Source of the DNA: an uncultured Porphyromonadaceae bacterium
GTDB taxonomy: Bacteria; Bacteroidota; Bacteroidia; Bacteroidales; Muribaculaceae
Direction: 5' to 3'
NCBI GenBank assembly: GCA_900550395.1
Contig: URSD01000030.1
Location: forward strand, 1-30,444
Length of the DNA: 30,444 nucleotides
Shown here piece by piece: positions 23,138-30,444 of this stretch (positions are counted from its first letter, which is position 1; each line of letters begins with the position of its first letter). Under the pieces are notes generated by a model. That model saw only the letters and a program-made list of their open reading frames with translations. It made no database searches and was not told the origin of the DNA. A program made the position numbers and the translations under genes.

Positions 23138-25958
23138 TGGCACATGATTTAGGGGTGGTGCATTCCAGCACAAGGTAAGCGATGGATTTGTACGGTATGC
23201 CGCTGTTGTCGGTCAGACCGATCTCACAGGTACGCGAGTTGGAGTAGCCCTCCTGCACGCCCGCGGCCTCGATGGCCGGACGCAGTTTGCGCAGTCCCCA
23301 GCGGTTGAGCTCGGGATAGGTGAAGCCCTTGTCGCCGGCAAAGCCGCAACAGCCCACCTGGGCAGGCACCGTGACGTTGCGCGAGCACATCCGGGCCAGG
23401 GAGATTATCTTGTGGGCAAGTCCCATATGACGGGTAGAGCAAGTGACGTGTACGGCCACCCGGCGGTCGGTGGGATGGAAATCGAGATACGGTGCCAGCA
23501 CGTCGTGGATGAACTCGGCCGGCTCGTACAGATGCATGGACGTTATGTGCTTGCGCATGCGGTGCAGGCAGGGGCTCTGGTCGCAGAGCACAGGCAGACG
23601 GCCGCCCTCGCTGGCTTCCAGCAGGGCAGCCTCCAGCTCGGCGGTTTTACGGTCGGCGATGTCGGGCATGCCCTTGCTTTCCCATATCATGCCGCAGCAC
23701 AGTCCATCCATGCCTTTAGGGAACACCACCTCGAAGCCTGCGCGCTCGCACAGCATACGTACCACCGTCATGAGCTCGGCCACGGGTTTCCCGTTTTCTT
23801 TAAGGGCGCCCAGACTGCGGTTGAGGCACGAGGGGAAGTATACCACCTTGCGGCTGTGGCGCGGTGCCTTCGCCACCTCGGCTTCCTCACGGCCCGGATG
23901 CGACGGACCGGGCAGCGCCGCCGTCCACTGTGGCATGCCGATGCCGTGCAGGGCGCGGCCAACGCCGTCGGCAGCCCTGTCGCCCATGACGTCGCGTGCC
24001 AGGCGCGCGGTAGCAAGCAGTCCGCGCAGTCCGCGGCTGAGGCCGCCCACATGGCGCGCTGCATAGTCGCCGACGCGATAGGCCGTCGAGCCGGCAGGCA
24101 CAAGACGTTCGCGCATGTGGTGCACAAGGTCGGCTGTGTTGATACGCATGGGGCACGACGTGCTGCACAGGCCGTCGCCCGCGCAGGTGTCGAGGCCGTA
24201 GTAGCGGAAATCATGCTCCAGCACGTCGGCCTCGCGCATGGAGCCTTCGTCGCCGAGGGCGCGCAGCCGCGCTATCTCGCGGGCCACGACTATGCGCTGA
24301 CGCGCCGAAAGCGTCAGTCCGCAGCTCACGCAGTTCACCTCGCAGAATCCGCACTCGATACAACGGTCCACATCGGCGTCGACGCGCGTCAGCGGTTTGA
24401 TACCGGTGATGAAACATTCGGGGTCGTCGTTAAAAATGACGCCCTGGTTCAATATACCCAGCGGATCCATGGCGTTTTTGAGGCAGCGCATCATGCCGAA
24501 GGCCTTGCTGCCCCACTCTTTCTCCACAAAAGGAGCCATGTTGCGGCCGGTGCCGTGCTCGGCCTTGAGCGAGCCTCCGAATCGGTCGACGACAAGCGTC
24601 TCGACCCCATGCATGAGCCGACGGTAGCGCGCCACCTCCTCAGGAGTGTCGAAACTCTGCGATATAACGAAGTGGAAATTGCCCTCAAGGGCATGGCCGT
24701 AGATGCATGCGTCGTCGTAGGCGCACTCGCGCAGCAGCTCCACCAGCGCCACCGTGGCCTCGGGGAGGTCGTCGATGTGGAAAGCCACATCCTCGATGAG
24801 CACCGTGGTGCCTGCCGGACGTGTGCCGCCCACGGCAGGGAACACACCGCTTCGCATCTGCCACCAGGCGGCGGTCTCCTCCGGGTCGGTGGAGAAGTGC
24901 GCCTCGCGCACCAGGTTGAAGCGGTTTACCACGCTCATGATGGCGTTGATGTTATCCTGCAATCCCTCGGGAGTTGCCGATTTGGTGTCGAGCAGAAGAG
25001 CCGTCAGGCCGTCGGTGACGCCCTCCGTGCCCACCGACGCCAGCGATTTGGCGTCGAGCAGTTCGCAGCTGTCTACCGGCGCGCCCTTACGCATCGCCAC
25101 AACAGCTTCAGCCGCCTCACGCATGCTGCCGAACCAGAGCATGGCGCTGGCGGCATGGGGCAGCAGAGGCGATGTGCGCACCGTCACGCTGCTTATGAAG
25201 CCGAGGGTGCCCTCGCTGCCCACCATGCAGTGGGCTATGATGTCGAACGGATCATCGAACGCCACGAACGGACGCAGATTCAGACCCGTTACATTCTTGA
25301 TGCTGTACTTGTGGCGTATCAGCGCCTCCAGGGCAGCGTCGGCGCGGATGTCGTCGCGGATGCTTTCTATTTCGGCAAGCAGCGGTGCATGAGTGACGCG
25401 GAATGCCGCGCGCGACTCGTCGCTGCCGGTGTCGAGCACGGTGCCGTCGGCAAGGACTATGCGCGCATGCAGCAGGATGCTGTCGCTGTTGGCATGCGTA
25501 CCGCAGTTCATGCCGGAAGCATTGTTGGCCACAATGCCGCCCACCATCGCGGAACGCTTCGAGGCAGGATCGGGGTCGAACTGCCTCCCCAGCGGGCGAA
25601 GGATCTCGTTGACACGCTCGCCTATTATGCCGGGCTGCAATGTGATGGTGGCGCCACCGGCGCCCACGCTATAGCCTTCCCAGTTCTTGCCGGCCACAAG
25701 CAGAACGGAATCCGTCACCGCCTGGCCGCTGAGACTGGTGCCTGCCGCGCGGAAGGTGACGGGCACTCCGAGGCGCGACGCAGTGCGCAGGATAGCGCTC
25801 ACCTGTTCCTCGCCATCGGTGCGTACCACCGCCTGCGGCACCATGCGGTAGAAGCCGGCATCGGTTCCCCATGCCAGCCTCCGAAGTCCGTCGGTGTAAA
25901 CCACCGGCCTCGGCTGCATGCGGCCTATTTCATCAAGAAAGGTCTTTATCCTCGACAT
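23130..25958 (-). CDS. FAD/Fe-S D-2-hydroxyacid dehydrogenase, probable D-lactate dehydrogenase
   Basis: A 942-residue protein in three parts. A PCMH-type FAD domain comes first (about 40-265), with FRAAGTSLSGQAV (69-81) and GSEGTLGF (247-254). The FAD-oxidase C-terminal domain (about 280-515) carries GHALEGNFH (421-429) and EHGTGR (467-472). A ferredoxin-like segment follows with CIECGFCEVNC (533-543) and CAGDGLCSTSC (592-602), and the C-terminus has CCG-type repeats (GLCCGM, GCCGFAGD). Such fusions (Dld-II/YdiJ type) oxidise D-lactate or D-2-hydroxyglutarate and pass electrons to quinone. D-lactate is favoured here because MurQ, encoded two genes later, produces it. The next gene overlaps by 8 bases. 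Confidence 0.9.
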   Translation of the reverse strand: MSRIKTFLDEIGRMQPRPVVYTDGLRRLAWGTDAGFYRMVPQAVVRTDGEEQVSAILRTASRLGVPVTFRAAGTSLSGQAVTDSVLLVAGKNWEGYSVGAGGATITLQPGIIGERVNEILRPLGRQFDPDPASKRSAMVGGIVANNASGMNCGTHANSDSILLHARIVLADGTVLDTGSDESRAAFRVTHAPLLAEIESIRDDIRADAALEALIRHKYSIKNVTGLNLRPFVAFDDPFDIIAHCMVGSEGTLGFISSVTVRTSPLLPHAASAMLWFGSMREAAEAVVAMRKGAPVDSCELLDAKSLASVGTEGVTDGLTALLLDTKSATPEGLQDNINAIMSVVNRFNLVREAHFSTDPEETAAWWQMRSGVFPAVGGTRPAGTTVLIEDVAFHIDDLPEATVALVELLRECAYDDACIYGHALEGNFHFVISQSFDTPEEVARYRRLMHGVETLVVDRFGGSLKAEHGTGRNMAPFVEKEWGSKAFGMMRCLKNAMDPLGILNQGVIFNDDPECFITGIKPLTRVDADVDRCIECGFCEVNCVSCGLTLSARQRIVVAREIARLRALGDEGSMREADVLEHDFRYYGLDTCAGDGLCSTSCPMRINTADLVHHMRERLVPAGSTAYRVGDYAARHVGGLSRGLRGLLATARLARDVMGDRAADGVGRALHGIGMPQWTAALPGPSHPGREEAEVAKAPRHSRKVVYFPSCLNRSLGALKENGKPVAELMTVVRMLCERAGFEVVFPKGMDGLCCGMIWESKGMPDIADRKTAELEAALLEASEGGRLPVLCDQSPCLHRMRKHITSMHLYEPAEFIHDVLAPYLDFHPTDRRVAVHVTCSTRHMGLAHKIISLARMCSRNVTVPAQVGCCGFAGDKGFTYPELNRWGLRKLRPAIEAAGVQEGYSNSRTCEIGLTDNSGIPYKSIAYLVLECTTPKSCANE

Positions 25959-26009
25959 TGTTCCTTATATTACTTCTGCTGTGGACATTATAGATACAAA
26001 TCACACGAT

Positions 26010-26038
26010 AACTTAAACTTATTGATTAATTTTAAGTT
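26010..26038. repeat. Inverted repeat in the gap before the dehydrogenase gene
   Basis: AACTTAAA (26010-26017) and TTTAAGTT (26031-26038) are perfect 8-bp arms around 13 bases. They lie in the 155-base AT-rich gap between the NamZ and dehydrogenase genes, the largest break in this run. No T run follows, so an operator is as likely as a processing hairpin. I find no TTTG-N20-TAnnTTTG promoter on the minus strand here. Confidence 0.45.
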
Positions 26039-26113
26039 TGTTATTTTTGTTATTTGTGTGTTTTTGTACCGATAATACCCTAAGTCGGTGATTTCTTATT
26101 TATGGGGATTTAC

Positions 26114-27358
26114 TTATTTATAGAGGTGATAGCGGGAAGAGGCGGCTCGGAAGGGCTCCACATCCTTGTCCCAGTAGGAGCGCATGTCCTCAACGCGGTG
26201 GCGGGGAGTGAACAGACGGCGGATCTCGCGGCTGCCCACCACTTTGTCGAACATGCCGAAACGCTTGGCCGCCTCAGGCATATCCATAACTCTGCGTTCC
26301 GGGTACATGTCGGCAAGTTCCTGAAGGATATAGAACTGTATCAGGGTCAGGGGAGCTGCCTGCGCGTCCGTGACGTATATCTCCACGCCTTGCAGATTCT
26401 CGCCCTTGCCGGTGCCGTAGAACGGCTTGATGTGTATGGGACGGAACATCACGCCGGGTATCTCCAGCGCGTTCAGCCGCCGGTTGAGCTCGGCGGCGTC
26501 AATCCAGTCGGCGGCAACGAGTTTGAAGGGCAATGTATAACCCACGCCTATGCTGACATAGTACAGCTCGCCGAGTATGCCTGTGGCCGGATAGTAGAGC
26601 GCCGAGGCGGCGTTGGGCTGATGGGGCGACGGAAGCACCCATGGCATACCCGTGTCCTCGAAGGACATCGACCGCTTGTAGCCCTCCATGGGAACGACGG
26701 TCAGCTTGACCTTCTTTCCGCCGGGCACCAGTCCTTCCTCATTAAGATAGGTGGCAAGCTCACCGGGCGTGAGTCCATATAAATAAGGTATGGGGAACTG
26801 GCTCACGAAGGAGTAGCAGCTGTCCTCCACTATGCAGCCCTCAATCTTGTCGGCGCCGGCGGGATTAGGACGGTCGAGCACCACAAACTCCTTGCCCTGC
26901 TCGGCACAAGCCTGCATCGCCAGACCCATGGTGGAAATGAATGTGAACGAACGGCAGCCGTTGTCCTGGATGTCGTAGACCAGCACATCCACGCTGTCGA
27001 GCATCTCCGGGGTGGGTTTGCGGTATTTTCCATATATGGAGTATACGGTCACGCCTGTGGCGGCATCCACCGAATTACCCACGTTGTCGCCGGCATGCAC
27101 GTCGCCGCGCACACCGTGCTCCGGGCCGTACAGAGCCGTAAGCTTCACGCCAGGCGCCTCGTTCAGGATGTCGACGGTACTCTTGAGCTTATTGTCCACA
27201 CCCGAGGGATTGGTGATGAGTCCGACGCGCTTGCCTTGCAGGACGTCGAAATTGCGGTTGCGCAGCACCTCCACGCCGGGGAGCACCTGCGCGGCCATGC
27301 CCAGTGTGCATGCCGCCATAAGTGCCATAAGTATTGTTGCTATGATTGATTTATTCAT
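26114..27358 (-). CDS. namZ: Exo-N-acetylmuramidase NamZ (DUF1343)
   Basis: A 414-residue exported enzyme of the DUF1343 family, whose Bacillus founder NamZ removes MurNAc from non-reducing ends of peptidoglycan fragments. The N-terminus is hydrophobic to about residue 23; MAAC at 14-17 could be a weak lipobox, otherwise cleavage near AAQ. The family motif LYGPEHGVRGD (76-86) holds Glu80, equivalent to the proposed catalytic Glu of NamZ. DNGCRSFTF, DRPNPAG and the C-terminal GVEIYVTD are also family features. It lies 34 bases after the AmpG-like gene, with a heptad repeat in between. A periplasmic role supplying free MurNAc is inferred from family and context. Confidence 0.92.
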   Translation of the reverse strand: MNKSIIATILMALMAACTLGMAAQVLPGVEVLRNRNFDVLQGKRVGLITNPSGVDNKLKSTVDILNEAPGVKLTALYGPEHGVRGDVHAGDNVGNSVDAATGVTVYSIYGKYRKPTPEMLDSVDVLVYDIQDNGCRSFTFISTMGLAMQACAEQGKEFVVLDRPNPAGADKIEGCIVEDSCYSFVSQFPIPYLYGLTPGELATYLNEEGLVPGGKKVKLTVVPMEGYKRSMSFEDTGMPWVLPSPHQPNAASALYYPATGILGELYYVSIGVGYTLPFKLVAADWIDAAELNRRLNALEIPGVMFRPIHIKPFYGTGKGENLQGVEIYVTDAQAAPLTLIQFYILQELADMYPERRVMDMPEAAKRFGMFDKVVGSREIRRLFTPRHRVEDMRSYWDKDVEPFRAASSRYHLYK

Positions 27359-27369
27359 AAGGAAGTATT

Positions 27370-27397
27370 ATCTAAGCCTTAAACCTTAGACCCTAAG
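27370..27397 (-). repeat. Four-unit 7-bp degenerate repeat before namZ
   Basis: On the minus strand the bases read CTTAGGG, TCTAAGG, TTTAAGG, CTTAGAT. The first unit includes the TAG stop of the AmpG-like gene. Same unit length and total length (28 bp) as the array before murQ, but different sequence. Confidence 0.65.
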
Positions 27398-29285
27398 ACT
27401 TCACCTTCCGGCCGAAGTTAGGATCGATTTTCAAGAAAGCGCACACGCCGATGGTGGCGGCGCAGCATATCATGGTCCACACAAAGAAGTGGCGGTAGCC
27501 GATGGTCTCCTGAAGCCAGCCGGCAGCCATGCCCGGCAGCATCATGCCGAGAGCCATGAAGCCCGTGCAGATGGCATAGTGTGCCGTTTTGTGCTCGCCC
27601 TCGCTGAAGTAAATGAGGTAAAGCATGTAGGCCGTGAAACCGAAGCCGTAGCCGAACTGCTCGATGAACACGCAGATGTTGATGGTGAGCAGCGAGTGCG
27701 TGGGCCAGTAACTGAGGTAGACGAACGTAAGACAGGTCAGCGACATGCTCCATGCCATAGGCCACAGCCATTTCTTAAGGCCTCCGCGCGCGGCCACGAT
27801 GCCGCCGATGATGCCGCCTATAGTCAGACCGATGATACCGATGGTGCCGTAGACGAAACCGACCTCACCGGTACTCAGACCCAGTCCGCCCTTGTCGATA
27901 GTGTCAAGCAGGAAGGGGTTGATGAGCTTCACAAGCTGGGCTTCGGGCAGACGGTACAGGAGCATGAATGCCAGAGCCACGCCTATCTGTTTCTTGGCGA
28001 AGAAGCTGCGGAAGGTCTCGAAGAATTCATGTATAATCTCCGCGGCCGTGCGCTTTGTCCCGTGCTCACGGCTGTCGGAGGCAGGACGCGGGAGCGCCCA
28101 GCTGTGGTACATCGCCATAGCCAGGAAGAATGCCGACAGCACGGCAAACACCACGAGCCATGCCATAGGTATGTTGCCGCTGGCACCTTCGAAACCGGCG
28201 CGCACCGGCTCCTTGATCTTGTGGTCGACGTCGTAGTAGAGCCATGCCGTGCGGTCCCAGTTGTCGGCGTTGAACACAAGGCGCTCGCCTTCGGCGAGCT
28301 TTATGCCGGCGTCGCCGCTGGTATGGCTCATGTTCACTATCACCTCCTCGCCGGGAGCAGGCTGGCGGTTGAGCCGGATGCCGCGGATGGCGAAAGTGTT
28401 GGCGGCAGTTTCGGCCACAGCTTCGCGTTTTTCGCCGAAAGTGGCTGCTACCCAGCGTGTGAAGGCACCGGGTCCCTCGGCTTCGGCGGCTGCCTCAGCC
28501 TTGTTCTCCGTCTTGGGGGCCGATGGGGCGGTGAAACCGTTGGCCTCGTTGGCACGGCGGACGCTGTCGCGCATCATGGCGGCATAGGTGGCGAACGTCA
28601 TGGGCTCGCCGTCCACCTCTACTATCGCCGGAGCCTTGACTGCCACAGCCTTGACATCGCCGCCGGTAAAGAAGTTCATCTCGGCGGCCTCGTCAGGATT
28701 CTGAAGAGCCAGATCGGCCATGACGGGAGCCTCCCAGGCCATATAGGGGTCCACCTCCACGCCGACTTTGACGGCGTCAAGGCCGGTACCGGTCTCGATA
28801 AGACCGGCAAGCACCACCAGCAGGCCCTGCCCCACTACGGTGCTGACACGATAGAATGTGGAACGGATGCCCACATAGAGCGACTGCTCGTGCTCTGTCA
28901 ACGCCAGCATGTAGAAACCGTCGGCGGCTATGTCGTGCGTTGCCGAGGTAAAGCCCACAAGCCAGAATATGGCAAGAGTCAGCTGAAAGAAGAAGGGGGT
29001 GGGAATACTGAACGCAATGCCGGCGAGAGCAAACGCTATGAGCCACTGCATGACGAGTGTCCACCAGCGTTTGGTGCGTATGATGTCGACAAACGGGCTC
29101 CAGAAAGGCTTTATGACCCAGGGCAGGTACAGCCATCCGGTATAAAGCGCTATGTCGGTGTTGGATATACCCAGGCGCTTGTACATGATGACGGAAATCG
29201 TCATCACGGCCACATAAGGCAATCCCTGCGCGAAGTATAGCGTGGGAATCCAGGCCCAAGGCGAGCGTTTGCTACTGTTTTTCAT
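27393..29285 (-). CDS. AmpG-like muropeptide permease (MFS) with large inserted domain
   Basis: A 630-residue inner-membrane transporter. Five hydrophobic segments (about 12-34, 44-66, 76-94, 100-122, 145-165) carry AmpG-type motifs (WIPTLYFAQGLPY, LPWVIKPFWSPFVD, DIAADGF). The second half resumes at about 372 with further segments, ending in a basic tail. Between them, residues 166-371 are soluble, with an Ala/Glu-rich linker (260-272) and strand-like blocks (EVIVNMSHTSGD, AWLYYDVD). If the N-terminus is cytoplasmic this insert is periplasmic. E. coli AmpG is under 500 residues, and the insert explains the extra length. It probably imports anhydro-muropeptides or related sugars. The gene lies 12 bases after the SpoIID gene. 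Confidence 0.87.
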   Translation of the reverse strand: MKNSSKRSPWAWIPTLYFAQGLPYVAVMTISVIMYKRLGISNTDIALYTGWLYLPWVIKPFWSPFVDIIRTKRWWTLVMQWLIAFALAGIAFSIPTPFFFQLTLAIFWLVGFTSATHDIAADGFYMLALTEHEQSLYVGIRSTFYRVSTVVGQGLLVVLAGLIETGTGLDAVKVGVEVDPYMAWEAPVMADLALQNPDEAAEMNFFTGGDVKAVAVKAPAIVEVDGEPMTFATYAAMMRDSVRRANEANGFTAPSAPKTENKAEAAAEAEGPGAFTRWVAATFGEKREAVAETAANTFAIRGIRLNRQPAPGEEVIVNMSHTSGDAGIKLAEGERLVFNADNWDRTAWLYYDVDHKIKEPVRAGFEGASGNIPMAWLVVFAVLSAFFLAMAMYHSWALPRPASDSREHGTKRTAAEIIHEFFETFRSFFAKKQIGVALAFMLLYRLPEAQLVKLINPFLLDTIDKGGLGLSTGEVGFVYGTIGIIGLTIGGIIGGIVAARGGLKKWLWPMAWSMSLTCLTFVYLSYWPTHSLLTINICVFIEQFGYGFGFTAYMLYLIYFSEGEHKTAHYAICTGFMALGMMLPGMAAGWLQETIGYRHFFVWTMICCAATIGVCAFLKIDPNFGRKVKS

Positions 29286-29297
29286 GATATTTATCGT

Positions 29298-30444
29298 TTA
29301 GTATTTCTTTTCAAGTAAGGCTCCGGGGAAGTAGTGGGCCAGAATCTCCTTCCAGCCATATCCCTTGGAAGCCATGACGGCGGCACCTATCTGGCAGAGG
29401 CCGACACCGTGACCCCATCCGGCGCCGCGCAGCACAAAGTCGGTGCCGTCACGGTCGACGACAAAGGCCGACGAACGCAGATGGCTGGTGCTTAGCGCAT
29501 GGCGTATCTCCAGTTCCTTGCCTATAGTCATGGTACGCCTCGTGCCGACGATGCGCAGACGCACGATGCGGCCGGAGGTTCCGCGCTCCACGGGCAGAAG
29601 CTCGCATATGGTGCCGAAGTCGATGCCCGTGCGCTCGTGTACCAGCTTCGACAGCTCGTCCTGAGTGTATCGCACCGTCCAGCGGTAAAAGTCGATACTC
29701 TCGCGGTCATAACTGTTCAGTACCTGCGAGAGCACCTCGCGGTCGTCGGTATTGCAGAAAGCGTCAGGACTGGCCTCTATCCACGCTCTTGCGCGCGGCT
29801 CGTAACGCAGGTCGGGATACACAAGCGAGTCCGGCGCATCGCTGCGCACGGTAAGATAGCTGTGGTGCACGGGTTCCCAGCAGTTCTCGAACAGTTCGAA
29901 CACACCGCCGCAGCATTTGCTGAAGCGCGCGTCGGCAAGCGCGCCTGTATCGGGATCTGTCAGCACTATGCCTGACGTGGCATCTATGGCCTCGGCCACG
30001 GCGGGTGTTGTCTGGCGCGTAAGGCCCTGATAGCGCTGACAGTGGTCGTCGGCGCACACGTCGAAGTCGGTATGGTCCTCGCGGTCCTGCCAGCGCACGA
30101 TTTCGTCATCTGTCACAGTGCAGGAATTGTAGGCCTTCATCTCGCCGGTGGCAACCCGGCGGTTTTTCTCGATCTGGGCAAGAAGCCAGCTGCGCGAGAT
30201 CACCGCATGCGCGCACAGGAGTTGCAGCGACGACGTAGCGCTCATCTCCGAGGATATGACGCTGCGCAGATAGTCCTCCACACCTATAGTATTGATGACA
30301 GTTATGCCGCCGTCCACGGCTTTCAGCGTCAACGAGCCGCCGAACACCTGATTCTCACGGCGCTGCCAGTGGAAGTCGACGCCTATGGTCACGTCCCTGA
30401 CCTCGAAGCGCGAATCCGCCTCCAGCGGGATGTAGGTCTCGGTG
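29298..30444 (-). CDS. SpoIID/LytB-domain protein, 5' end cut by the window
   Basis: At least 381 residues. The frame stays open to the window edge (residues TETYIPLEADSRFEVRD precede a GTG at 30392), so the true start lies outside. The SpoIID domain is clear: VEDYLRSVISSEMSA with the conserved acidic residue of the family, then HAVISRSW, a Cys/His stretch CADDHCQRYQG, and FSKCCGG. The C-terminus has GAGWGHGVGLCQIGA, the closing motif of SpoIID proteins. Family members are lytic transglycosylases acting on denuded glycan strands, or amidase enhancers. It heads the peptidoglycan salvage run, 12 bases before the AmpG-like gene. Confidence 0.9.
   Translation of the reverse strand, partial: TETYIPLEADSRFEVRDVTIGVDFHWQRRENQVFGGSLTLKAVDGGITVINTIGVEDYLRSVISSEMSATSSLQLLCAHAVISRSWLLAQIEKNRRVATGEMKAYNSCTVTDDEIVRWQDREDHTDFDVCADDHCQRYQGLTRQTTPAVAEAIDATSGIVLTDPDTGALADARFSKCCGGVFELFENCWEPVHHSYLTVRSDAPDSLVYPDLRYEPRARAWIEASPDAFCNTDDREVLSQVLNSYDRESIDFYRWTVRYTQDELSKLVHERTGIDFGTICELLPVERGTSGRIVRLRIVGTRRTMTIGKELEIRHALSTSHLRSSAFVVDRDGTDFVLRGAGWGHGVGLCQIGAAVMASKGYGWKEILAHYFPGALLEKKY

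Noticed and set aside
26033..26040. TAAGTTTG resembling a plus-strand promoter -7 box
   Set aside because: No TTTG stands 20 bases upstream and no plus-strand gene follows; it is part of the AT-rich inverted repeat.
23412..26075. 887-codon open frame on the plus strand
   Set aside because: It lies entirely antisense to the dehydrogenase gene and reads as His/Arg/Ala-rich sequence with no domain. GC-rich codon bias leaves the opposite frame open.
27489..29240. 583-codon open frame on the plus strand
   Set aside because: Antisense shadow of the AmpG-like permease gene, whose membrane segments and motifs are clear.

Overview
The window joins two DNAs of different origin. Positions 1 to about 3,080 are AT-rich and read like a Gram-positive gut Clostridium relative (Lachnospiraceae-like): strong Shine-Dalgarno sites, sigma-70 style TTGACT/TATAAT promoters and a U-tract terminator. 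It holds a truncated tRNA, peptidase T (pepT), a 47-residue membrane protein and the 3' two thirds of a DEAD-box helicase gene. From about 3,110 to the end the DNA is GC-rich and reads like a Bacteroidales gut bacterium (Muribaculaceae-like). Its genes lack Shine-Dalgarno sites, and many follow the Bacteroidetes promoter TTTG-N20-TAnnTTTG. The switch falls inside the helicase gene, exactly at the conserved DEAD/MLNMGF block, so the simplest reading is an assembly chimera.

Bacteroidales part, right to left (nearly everything is on the minus strand). 30444-19596 is a compact run of eight genes: SpoIID-domain protein (cut by the window edge), AmpG-like permease, NamZ-type exo-N-acetylmuramidase (DUF1343), FAD/Fe-S D-2-hydroxyacid dehydrogenase, DUF5009 membrane protein (candidate MurT transporter), BadF-type sugar kinase (candidate MurK), MurQ etherase and an SGNH hydrolase. 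Together they can be read as peptidoglycan salvage: release and uptake of MurNAc, phosphorylation, cleavage to GlcNAc-6-P plus D-lactate, and oxidation of that D-lactate. An NlpC/P60 lipoprotein (plus strand) and an HtrA/DegQ protease follow, sharing a divergent promoter region.

16992-15919 is an envelope cluster (YtxH protein, 48-residue protein, DUF1469/holin-like protein, small partner). 15903-13844 is metK with an outer-membrane barrel gene, preceded by a SAM-II type riboswitch and an intrinsic terminator. Then come ppiD, an acyl-ACP thioesterase, tRNA-Arg(CCT), a YfhO-family membrane protein with a short methyltransferase-like partner, outer-membrane phospholipase A (pldA), and a three-gene unit: YbdG-type mechanosensitive channel plus two proteins with ryanodine-receptor (RyR) type domains.

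No insertion sequence, CRISPR array, rRNA or prophage was seen. No gene-free stretch exceeds 300 bases; the longest (30-244, 1475-1716, 15704-15918, 18589-18811) are described in the features.
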